From Bacillus pumilus (GTDB taxonomy: Bacteria; Bacillota; Bacilli; Bacillales; Bacillaceae), in the NCBI RefSeq assembly GCF_024498355.1, contig NZ_CP101833.1, forward strand, positions 1,407,001-1,471,000: a DNA stretch of 64,000 nucleotides. The letters are read 5' to 3'. Positions 54,552 to 64,000 of the stretch are shown piece after piece. A program made the position numbers and the translations under genes. Below the pieces are notes generated by a model. The model saw only the letters and a program-made list of their open reading frames with translations. It ran no database searches and had not been told where the DNA came from. Numbering within the stretch: position 1 is the first letter of the stretch; every line of letters begins with the position of its first letter.

Positions 54552-57317
54552 ATGAACTACAAAGACACCTTATTAATGCCGAAAACAGAATTCCCGATGA
54601 GAGGGAACTTACCAAACAAAGAGCCTGAAATCCAAGAGGAGTGGGCAGAAAAAGACATCTATCAAATGGTTTTAGAGCGGACAAAAGGACGCCCGACCTT
54701 TATTTTGCATGATGGACCTCCATATGCGAATGGTGACATTCATATGGGGCACGCACTCAATAAAATCTTAAAAGATTTTATTGTCCGTTTTAAATCGATG
54801 AATGGGTTCCATGCACCGTACGTACCGGGCTGGGATACACACGGCTTACCAATTGAAACAGCCCTCACGAAAAATAAAAAAGTGAAACGAAAAGAAATGT
54901 CTACAGCAGAATTCCGCAAACTATGCGAGGAGTATGCTTGGAAGCAAATCGAGGGTCAGCGCAATCAGTTTAAACGATTAGGCGTCAGAGCAGACTGGGA
55001 CAATCCATATGTGACATTAAAGCCTGAATACGAAGCGCAGCAAATTCTTGTCTTTGGTGAAATGGCGAAAAGAGGCTATATTTACAAAGGGCTGAAGCCT
55101 GTTAACTGGTCACCTTCAAGTGAATCGGCACTTGCTGAAGCGGAAATTGAATATAAAGACAAACGTTCACCATCCATTTACGTATCATTTAAAGTGAAAG
55201 ATGGAAAAGGCGTACTTGAAAACGGCGAACAATTCATCATCTGGACAACAACACCTTGGACACTTCCTGCAAACCTTGGCATTTGTGTTCATCCAAACCT
55301 AGAGTACAGTGTGCTCAAAGTTGGAGATGAGCGTTATGTTGTCGCATCTGAGCTGGTTGAACAAGTGGCAAAAACTCTTGGCTTTGAAGAGTATGATGTC
55401 GTGAAAACACTAAAAGGAAAAGAATTAGATACCATCGTTGCAGAGCATCCAATTTACGGTAGAGATTCTCTTGTCATGCTTGGCGATCACGTGACAACGG
55501 ATGCAGGAACAGGCTGTGTTCACACAGCACCAGGACACGGGGAAGATGACTTTAATGTCAGTATGAAATACGGTCTTGATGTGCTATGTCCTGTAGATGA
55601 AAAAGGTGTGATGACAGAAGAAGCGCCTGGTTTTGAAGGACTATTCTACGAGGATGCCAATAAAGCCATCACAGAACAGCTTGAAGCAAAAGGTGCGCTG
55701 AAAAAGCTCGATTTTATCACGCACTCCTACCCGCATGACTGGAGAACGAAAAAGCCAACGATTTATCGTGCGACAGCTCAGTGGTTTGCTTCGATTAAAG
55801 ATTTCAGAGAAGCGCTATTAGACAATATTAAAGAAACGAAATGGGTTCCAGCATGGGGCGAAACACGCCTATTCAATATGGTGCGTGACAGAGGTGACTG
55901 GTGCATTTCAAGACAGCGTGTATGGGGTGTTCCAATTCCGGTCTTTTATGCGGAAAATGGTGAGCCGATCATCACGGACGAAACGATTCAGCACGTATCT
56001 CAATTATTTAGAGAACATGGCTCGAATATTTGGTTTGAAAAAGAAGCGAAGCAATTATTGCCAGAAGGCTTTACACATCCAGGCAGTCCAAATGGTGAAT
56101 TTACAAAAGAGCAGGACATCATGGATGTATGGTTTGATTCTGGTTCTTCTCACCAAGCCGTTTTAGAAGAAAGAGATGACCTTGTCCGTCCGGCAGACCT
56201 TTATCTTGAAGGCTCTGACCAGTATCGTGGATGGTTCAACTCATCTTTATCTACATCTGTAGCTATCACAGGCAAAGCACCTTACAAAGGAGTGGTTAGC
56301 CATGGAATGACTTTGGATAAAGAAGGACGTAAAATGAGTAAATCCTTAGGAAATACCATTGAACCTGCCAAAGTAGCTAAACAACTAGGTGCTGAAATTC
56401 TTAGACTTTGGGTATCTTCTGTCAACTATCAAGCCGATCACCCGGTGTCTGATGATATCTTGAAACAAGTAGCAGAAGTTTATCGTAAAATCCGTAACAC
56501 GTTCCGATTCCTGCATGGAAACCTCTTTGACTTTGAGCCAGCAATTCATGCAGTGCCAGTAGAAGAGCTTCGCGAAGTGGACCAATATATCTTAATCAAA
56601 TTAAACAAATTAATTGATAAAGTGAAAAAAGCATATGATGATTACGAATTTGCTGTCGTATATCATGCGATTCACAATTTCTGTACGATTGAGCTAAGCT
56701 CTTTCTATCTCGATTTTGCAAAGGATGTCGTATACATTGAGCATGCAGATCATCCAGACCGCCGCAGCATGCAGACCGTCTTCTACGAAACATTAATGGC
56801 GTTAGTAAAGCTGACTGCACCAATTCTTCCGCATACAGCAGATGAACTATGGAGCCACTTAAGTTTTGTTGAAGAGCCAAGTGTTCAGTTAACGGATATG
56901 CCAGAAGGTGTGACTGTTCCTCATGCGGAAGCGACAGAAGCGAAGTTCGACCGCTTTATGGAAGTGCGTGACGATGTTCTAAAAGCGCTAGAGATTGCAC
57001 GTAACGAAAAAGTCATCGGACGTTCACTTGAAGCAAGTGTGACACTTTACGCGACAGATGAAGTGAAAGACCTTCTTGCATCCATTAAAGAAGATGTGAA
57101 GCAGCTCTTTATCATCTCTGAACTAACGGTAGAAGATAAGCAGAAAGAAGATGCATCAGCGCCTGAATACACATCAGGACGTATTGTGGTTCAAAAAGCA
57201 GAAGGAGAACTGTGCGAACGTTCCCGCATTATTTCTAAAGATGTTGGTGCAAATCCGAAATACCCAACATTGTCACTTAAAAATGCTGAAATCGTGGAGA
57301 AATATTACCAAAATTAA
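54552..57317 (+). CDS. ileS: Isoleucyl-tRNA synthetase
   Basis: A 921-residue class I synthetase. HxGH motif in [15 protein letters not shown] (about residues 55-69), editing domain (about 200-380, [24 protein letters not shown]) and KMSKS near 595. ATG 54552 ([11 protein letters not shown]) sits eight bases after GGAGG; the earlier ATG 54546 is too close. The C-terminal zinc ribbon, normally CxxC-16-CxxC, here reads Cys888, Ser891, Ser908, Asn911, so three of four cysteines are gone. Controlled by the T-box upstream. Confidence 0.95.
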   Translation: MNYKDTLLMPKTEFPMRGNLPNKEPEIQEEWAEKDIYQMVLERTKGRPTFILHDGPPYANGDIHMGHALNKILKDFIVRFKSMNGFHAPYVPGWDTHGLPIETALTKNKKVKRKEMSTAEFRKLCEEYAWKQIEGQRNQFKRLGVRADWDNPYVTLKPEYEAQQILVFGEMAKRGYIYKGLKPVNWSPSSESALAEAEIEYKDKRSPSIYVSFKVKDGKGVLENGEQFIIWTTTPWTLPANLGICVHPNLEYSVLKVGDERYVVASELVEQVAKTLGFEEYDVVKTLKGKELDTIVAEHPIYGRDSLVMLGDHVTTDAGTGCVHTAPGHGEDDFNVSMKYGLDVLCPVDEKGVMTEEAPGFEGLFYEDANKAITEQLEAKGALKKLDFITHSYPHDWRTKKPTIYRATAQWFASIKDFREALLDNIKETKWVPAWGETRLFNMVRDRGDWCISRQRVWGVPIPVFYAENGEPIITDETIQHVSQLFREHGSNIWFEKEAKQLLPEGFTHPGSPNGEFTKEQDIMDVWFDSGSSHQAVLEERDDLVRPADLYLEGSDQYRGWFNSSLSTSVAITGKAPYKGVVSHGMTLDKEGRKMSKSLGNTIEPAKVAKQLGAEILRLWVSSVNYQADHPVSDDILKQVAEVYRKIRNTFRFLHGNLFDFEPAIHAVPVEELREVDQYILIKLNKLIDKVKKAYDDYEFAVVYHAIHNFCTIELSSFYLDFAKDVVYIEHADHPDRRSMQTVFYETLMALVKLTAPILPHTADELWSHLSFVEEPSVQLTDMPEGVTVPHAEATEAKFDRFMEVRDDVLKALEIARNEKVIGRSLEASVTLYATDEVKDLLASIKEDVKQLFIISELTVEDKQKEDASAPEYTSGRIVVQKAEGELCERSRIISKDVGANPKYPTLSLKNAEIVEKYYQN

Positions 57318-57338
57318 CAGTACGATATCACCAACTAG

Positions 57339-57364
57339 CGCCCCGCCATATGCGGGGCGTTTTC
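57339..57364 (+). terminator. Terminator after ileS
   Basis: CGCCCCGC (57339-57346), loop CATAT, GCGGGGCG (57352-57359), then TTTTC. Confidence 0.88.
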
Positions 57365-57477
57365 TATTCTGAGAAAATGACAGCGTTTAGAACGAAAGGA
57401 AAAATCTTATGGCTTTAAAGTGATCAGGCGGGGTAACAATATGATTATCACGACAGGGCAGGAGTTGAAATAGCGAC

Positions 57478-57852
57478 ATGAATGGCGATCTAGAGACGAT
57501 TTACATGGAACTCCTTCAAATGAAAGAAGAACTGCAATCTAAACTGTTTGAATATGCATCATTTCGTTCACCTGATGACCATGTCACATTGGATGAAGCC
57601 AAAACGACAACGCTTCTTTATCACATCAAAGAAGAGCTGCAAGATGTGTCGCTCGCTATTGCAAAAATTGAGCAAGGAACCTATGGCGTATGTGAGGCAA
57701 CAGGTCTTGCAATCCCACTTGAACAAATGAGTATTCTTCCTACAGCCCGCACGACTGACGACTTTTTATATCATAAGCAATACGAGAAAAAAGCATTCAC
57801 TCCTTATCCTCACGATTCAAATGATTCTCATTTTGAAGCCTTCCACATGTAG
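57478..57852 (+). CDS. ylyA: YlyA, DksA/TraR-like forespore RNA polymerase modulator
   Basis: A 124-residue protein with an N-terminal helical part (METL-type coiled coil, about residues 1-60) and a degenerate C4 zinc-finger region GTYGVCEATGLAIPLEQMSILPTARTTDD with only one Cys. In B. subtilis YlyA binds RNA polymerase and influences sigma-G genes for germination. GGTAACAATA at 57432-57441 fits the sigma-F/G -10 pattern. The ATG is preceded by GGAGTTGAAA. Lies between ileS and lspA as in B. subtilis. Confidence 0.82.
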   Translation: MNGDLETIYMELLQMKEELQSKLFEYASFRSPDDHVTLDEAKTTTLLYHIKEELQDVSLAIAKIEQGTYGVCEATGLAIPLEQMSILPTARTTDDFLYHKQYEKKAFTPYPHDSNDSHFEAFHM

Positions 57853-57881
57853 GGAGGTTTTTGTCTGTCAACTAAAGTTTC

Positions 57882-57910
57882 TTTACTCCTTCCTGTTTTC
57901 TTGATAAAAT
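57882..57910 (+). promoter_or_regulatory. Likely promoter of lspA
   Basis: TTTACT (57882-57887), 17 bp, TAAAAT (57905-57910), 36 bases before the lspA start. Confidence 0.55.
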
Positions 57911-57946
57911 GCTTAAAGATCAAAGTATGAAGATGGAGGAACGTGT

Positions 57947-58414
57947 GTGTTCTATTACATAATCGCATTCGTTATGATTTGTTTAGATCAATTAACAAAA
58001 TGGCTCATTGTCAAACATATGATGCTCGGAGATTCTATTCCAGTGATTGATGGATTCTTTTATATCACGTCTCACCGAAATTCAGGAGCCGCATGGGGTA
58101 TTCTCCAAGGACAAATGTGGTTTTTCTATGTGATCACACTCGTTGTTATTGCGGGAATTATTTATTACTTGCAAAAGCATGGACAAAAGGACAAGCTGCT
58201 TGGAGTAGCGCTGGCCTTAATGCTTGGCGGAGCGATTGGAAACTTTATCGACCGCATTTTCCGTAAGGAAGTGGTTGATTTTGCTCATTTCGTATTTGGG
58301 GATTATCATTATCCAATCTTTAATATTGCAGATTCTTCTCTATGTGTAGGGGTTATTCTGCTCTTCATTCAAATGCTTTTAGATGGAAAGAAAAATAAGG
58401 AGTCAACTACATGA
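57947..58414 (+). CDS. lspA: Lipoprotein signal peptidase (signal peptidase II)
   Basis: A 155-residue membrane aspartic protease with four helices. Catalytic Asp pair in [16 protein letters not shown] (about residue 100) and [13 protein letters not shown] (near 130); [11 protein letters not shown] (about 44-54) is the conserved loop. It cleaves diacylglyceryl-modified prolipoproteins, such as the small lipoprotein at 5346. GTG 57947 follows GGAGGA. Its stop overlaps the ylyB start (ATGA). Confidence 0.94.
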   Translation: MFYYIIAFVMICLDQLTKWLIVKHMMLGDSIPVIDGFFYITSHRNSGAAWGILQGQMWFFYVITLVVIAGIIYYLQKHGQKDKLLGVALALMLGGAIGNFIDRIFRKEVVDFAHFVFGDYHYPIFNIADSSLCVGVILLFIQMLLDGKKNKESTT

Positions 58415-59325
58415 ATCAAGTAAATATTGCCGTTGCAGAAGAACAAACAAGTGAACGGCTTGATAAATTTTTAAGCACGACAGAACCAGAATGGTCAAGA
58501 ACCCAAGTCCAGCAGTGGGTAAAGGATGGACTCATCGAAGTAAACGGGAAACAAGTGAAAGCGAATTACAAAGTCCAAGCTGGAGATCAAATCAAAGTGG
58601 AGATTCCAGATCCAGAAGCACTTGATGTAGAAGCAGAATCAATGGATCTTGATATTTATTATGAGGATGAAGATGTGCTAGTGGTGAATAAACCACGTGG
58701 AATGGTCGTTCATCCAGCACCAGGCCATGTGTCAGGAACGCTTGTGAATGGCCTTATGGCACATTGCAATGACTTATCAGGGATTAATGGCGTGATGAGA
58801 CCTGGAATTGTCCACCGGATTGATAAAGATACGTCTGGGCTGTTAATGGTCGCTAAAAATGATATGGCGCACGAATCACTCGTCAATCAGCTAGTTGCCA
58901 AGACCGTCACAAGAAAATATACCGCCGTTGTCCATGGCATCATCCAGCATGATACAGGTACAATTGATGCCCCAATTGGCAGAGACAAAAAAGACCGCCA
59001 AAGCATGACGGTCACAAAAGAAAACGCAAAGCAGGCAGTCACTCACTTTGACGTGCTTGAACGCTTTCAAGATTTCACCCTTGTCGAATGCCGTCTTGAA
59101 ACAGGAAGAACACACCAAATTCGTGTTCATATGAAATATATTGGCTATCCTCTTGCGGGGGACCCGAAATATGGCCCGAGAAAAACAGTCGATTTCAATG
59201 GACAGCTGCTGCATGCAGGTGTTTTAGGGTTTGACCATCCTAGAACAGGAGAATACATCGAGTTCACAGCACCAATTCCAGCTGATATGCAAGCTTTTAT
59301 CGATTCATTAAGAAATAACGATTGA
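58411..59325 (+). CDS. ylyB: RluD-type 23S rRNA pseudouridine synthase YlyB
   Basis: A 304-residue RluA/RluD-family synthase. N-terminal S4 RNA-binding domain (about residues 13-75), catalytic motif [16 protein letters not shown] (Asp near 137), and [16 protein letters not shown] (about 90-105). Family members isomerise uridines in 23S rRNA helix 69; the exact target in Bacillus is assumed. ATG overlaps the lspA stop. Ends at the start of the pyr promoter. Confidence 0.9.
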   Translation: MNQVNIAVAEEQTSERLDKFLSTTEPEWSRTQVQQWVKDGLIEVNGKQVKANYKVQAGDQIKVEIPDPEALDVEAESMDLDIYYEDEDVLVVNKPRGMVVHPAPGHVSGTLVNGLMAHCNDLSGINGVMRPGIVHRIDKDTSGLLMVAKNDMAHESLVNQLVAKTVTRKYTAVVHGIIQHDTGTIDAPIGRDKKDRQSMTVTKENAKQAVTHFDVLERFQDFTLVECRLETGRTHQIRVHMKYIGYPLAGDPKYGPRKTVDFNGQLLHAGVLGFDHPRTGEYIEFTAPIPADMQAFIDSLRNND

Positions 59326-59350
59326 CAGGCCGTTCTTTTTCTGAAATAAT
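59322..59350 (+). promoter_or_regulatory. Promoter of the pyr operon
   Basis: TTGACA (59322-59327), 17 bp, AATAAT (59345-59350). It overlaps the stop codon of ylyB. Confidence 0.7.
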
Positions 59351-59354
59351 AAAC

Positions 59355-59475
59355 AAAGAAATTGAGATTCTTTAAAACAGTCCAGAGAGGCTGAGAAGGA
59401 TAACGGATCCATTTGTGCACGTGAATGCACAAATGAACGCCCCTCTCTGCCCTTTGCAGAAGGGGCTTTTTATTT
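59355..59475 (+). promoter_or_regulatory. PyrR attenuator 1 (leader before pyrR)
   Basis: PyrR-binding loop AGTCCAGAGAGGCT at 59379-59392, an anti-terminator region with an ATTTGTGC/GCACAAAT stem (59411-59434), and a terminator with GCCCCTCTCTGC (59439-59450) pairing to GCAGAAGGGGC (59456-59466) and a T run. UMP-bound PyrR would favour the terminator. Confidence 0.93.
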
Positions 59476-59492
59476 GTCAAAAAGAGGTGTAG

Positions 59493-60038
<546 letters not shown>

Positions 60039-60049
60039 CCTTTTTAAAT

Positions 60050-60165
60050 GCATTCCAGAGAGTTTGCAAAGAGGGCAATAACAGAGCTACCGAGCACACG
60101 GCTACATGACGTGTACGGTTTTTCTAGGCCTCTTTGCGCATACTCGCAAAGAGGCTTTTTTAATG
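60050..60165 (+). promoter_or_regulatory. PyrR attenuator 2 (between pyrR and pyrP)
   Basis: PyrR-binding sequence CATTCCAGAGAGTTT at 60051-60065. Terminator GCCTCTTTGCG (60128-60138), loop CATACT, CGCAAAGAGGC (60145-60155), then T run. GCAAAGAGG at 60066-60074 repeats the arm sequence and so can form the competing anti-terminator. Confidence 0.9.
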
Positions 60166-60192
60166 AAAAAGGACACATCTAGGAGGAAAATC

Positions 60193-61521
60193 ATGAGTCA
60201 GCAAAAAGCCAATCTAGGCATTCGAGATATCCCAAAACCGTTCACATGGCTATCACTTAGCCTTCAGCATTTGTTTGCCATGTTTGGTGCGACCATTCTT
60301 GTACCAAAAATCATTGACATGAGTCCAGCAGTCGCGCTCATCTCAAGCGGTGTTGGAACCATTGTTTACTTAATCATCACAAGAGGACAAATTCCGGCGT
60401 ATCTTGGATCGTCCTTTGCCTTTATCGCCCCCATATTGAATGTCAAAGCAACAGGCGGACCTGGAGCCGCAATGGTTGGTGCCTTCATGGCGGGTGTGGC
60501 TTATGCGCTCATTGCCCTATTCATTAAATGGCTAGGCACAGGCTGGCTGATGAAGCTTCTGCCGCCTGTCGTCGTAGGACCAGTCATTATGGTGATCGGA
60601 CTTGGACTCGCTGGAACAGCTGTCAACATGGCGATGTATGCTGATCCGAATGCGACCGAGCTTGTATACAGCCTAAAGCACTTAATGGTAGCAGGCTTTA
60701 CACTAGCTGTCACAATTATCAGCATGATCTTTTTAAGAGGATTCCTTAGCCTGATTCCAGTATTAATCGGTATTATCAGCGGCTATCTCTTTGCCTTAAC
60801 ACAGGGCATCGTGAACTTCCAGCCGGTCATTGACGCAAAATGGTTTGCTGTACCAGACTTCGTCGTACCATTTGTCGACTATACACCTGCTGTGACGTTA
60901 AGCATTCTCACAGTGATGGTGCCGGTTGCCTTTGTAACCATGTCAGAGCACATTGGCCACCAAGTGGTGTTAAGCAAGGTCGTAGGGCAAGATTTTATTA
61001 AAAAGCCAGGTCTTCACCGCTCTATTTTAGGAGACAGTGCGGCGACCATCTTCGCTTCACTCATTGGCGGACCTCCAACAACGACTTATGGGGAGAACAT
61101 TGGCGTACTTGCCATCACAAGAGTGTTTAGTATCTTCGTCATCGGCGGAGCAGCAGTCTTTGCGATCTGCTTCGGCTTTGTTGGGAAAATGTCAGCATTA
61201 ATCAGTACAGTGCCGTCCGCGGTCATGGGAGGCGTTTCGTTCCTGCTCTTTGGGATCATTGCCTCAAGCGGCCTGAGAATCCTGATTGATCATAAAGTGA
61301 ATTTTGAAGAAAAGCGTAATCTCATTATCGCATCTGTCATCTTAGTCATCGGAATTGGCGGGGCATTCATTGAGGTGAAACAAATCAACCTCACACTATC
61401 TGGAATGGCACTCGCTGCGATTACGGGCGTCCTGTTAAATCTAATCCTGCCGCACCAGAAAGCGGAGGATAACGAGTCAAATGAATCGAATACAGAAAAC
61501 CTTTTAAAAGAAGTCCAGTGA
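60193..61521 (+). CDS. pyrP: Uracil permease PyrP
   Basis: A 442-residue uracil:proton symporter (NCS2 family) with about 14 hydrophobic segments. Family motifs: QHLFAMFGATILVPKI (about residues 20-35) and ASLIGGPPTTTYGENIGVLAITRV (about 285-308). Starts at ATG 60193 after AGGAGGAAA; the frame is open to 60106 but passes through the attenuator. It ends in an Asn/Glu/Ser tail, and its stop overlaps the third PyrR site. Confidence 0.95.
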   Translation: MSQQKANLGIRDIPKPFTWLSLSLQHLFAMFGATILVPKIIDMSPAVALISSGVGTIVYLIITRGQIPAYLGSSFAFIAPILNVKATGGPGAAMVGAFMAGVAYALIALFIKWLGTGWLMKLLPPVVVGPVIMVIGLGLAGTAVNMAMYADPNATELVYSLKHLMVAGFTLAVTIISMIFLRGFLSLIPVLIGIISGYLFALTQGIVNFQPVIDAKWFAVPDFVVPFVDYTPAVTLSILTVMVPVAFVTMSEHIGHQVVLSKVVGQDFIKKPGLHRSILGDSAATIFASLIGGPPTTTYGENIGVLAITRVFSIFVIGGAAVFAICFGFVGKMSALISTVPSAVMGGVSFLLFGIIASSGLRILIDHKVNFEEKRNLIIASVILVIGIGGAFIEVKQINLTLSGMALAAITGVLLNLILPHQKAEDNESNESNTENLLKEVQ

Positions 61522-61613
61522 GGCTGACAAGGGTTCTAAAATGAGCAGAATGTGCGAAAGTGCCGCTGCTTCTTTTGGAGAACCCTAAGCTGCCGAGGCT
61601 TAGGGTTTTTTTG
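61510..61613 (+). promoter_or_regulatory. PyrR attenuator 3 (between pyrP and pyrB)
   Basis: PyrR-binding loop AGTCCAGTGAGGCT at 61512-61525, overlapping the pyrP stop. Terminator AACCCTAAGC (61581-61590), loop TGCCGAG, GCTTAGGGTT (61598-61607), then seven T. Confidence 0.9.
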
Positions 61614-61629
61614 AACCTGAAAGTGATGA

Positions 61630-63840
<2,211 letters not shown>

Positions 63841-63844
<4 letters not shown>

Positions 63845-64000
63845 AGAGACGCTTAGTGCTAGAAAACGGAACAGTATTCGAAGGAACAGGCTTTGGCAGC
63901 TTAGAATCGTCAGTCGGAGAAGTCGTCTTTAATACGGGGATGACAGGCTATCAAGAAATTTTGTCTGATCCATCATACTGCGGACAAATTGTCACGCTCA
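63841..64000 (+). CDS. pyrAA: Carbamoyl phosphate synthase, pyrimidine-specific small subunit (partial)
   Basis: The first 53 residues of the glutamine amidotransferase subunit are present, starting [20 protein letters not shown] and continuing [20 protein letters not shown], the typical CarA N-terminus. The rest lies outside the window. The ATG overlaps the pyrC stop, so translation is coupled. It supplies carbamoyl phosphate for PyrB. Confidence 0.95.

Overview
The window comes from the chromosome of a Bacillus species. Gene order follows Bacillus subtilis almost without a break from ctaD through ylbA-ylbQ, the mraZ-ftsZ division and cell-wall cluster, bpr, spoIIGA-sigE-sigG, ylmA-ylmH-divIVA, ileS, lspA and the pyr operon. 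Protein divergence from B. subtilis, plus a few extra genes, best fit the Bacillus pumilus group (pumilus, safensis, altitudinis). That species call is recollection and inference, not a search result. No rRNA, tRNA, prophage, insertion sequence with a transposase, or CRISPR array was seen.

Bases 1-2200 hold the end of the caa3 cytochrome oxidase cluster (ctaD end, ctaE, ctaF, ctaG). Bases 2370-17560 hold the ylb block: small regulatory and sporulation proteins, rsmD, coaD, the YlbJ/K/L trio, tmcAL, ylbN-rpmF, gerR, panE and bshC. Two convergent gene ends in this part (ctaG/ylbA and ylbL/tmcAL) each carry one copy of a roughly 130-nt repeat in opposite orientation. Each copy is bracketed by a duplicated terminator hairpin.

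Bases 17620-36660 are the dcw cluster. It starts with helically phased MraZ boxes and runs mraZ, rsmH, ftsL, pbpB, spoVD, murE, mraY, murD, spoVE, murG, murB, divIB, ylxW, ylxX, sbp, ftsA, ftsZ. It makes peptidoglycan precursors, the septal synthase and the Z-ring; spoVD and spoVE are the spore-cortex counterparts of pbpB and ftsW. The secreted protease bpr follows, then the mother-cell and forespore sigma genes. The spoIIG promoter with its 22-bp spacer and a sigma-F-type sigG promoter with a 14-nt spacer are both readable.

Bases 44180-49145 are an accessory insertion between sigG and ylmA, which adjoin in B. subtilis. It encodes a SorC-type regulator, a COG4091 oxidoreductase with a C-terminal SAF domain, GutM, and a complete glucitol-type PTS (IIC, IIBC, IIA). 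There is no SrlD-type sorbitol-6-phosphate dehydrogenase. Both promoters carry arrays of a 12-bp palindrome (TAACAWWTGTTA) spaced 19-20 bp apart, giving a coherent but undescribed-looking catabolic unit. It is the main discovery candidate here.

Bases 49230-64000 return to the conserved backbone: ylmA, ylmC, ylmD, ylmE, sepF, ylmG, ylmH, divIVA, an isoleucine T-box with ileS (whose C-terminal zinc ribbon has lost three of four cysteines), ylyA, lspA, rluD-type ylyB, and the pyr operon with three PyrR-dependent attenuators (pyrR, pyrP, pyrB, pyrC, start of pyrAA).
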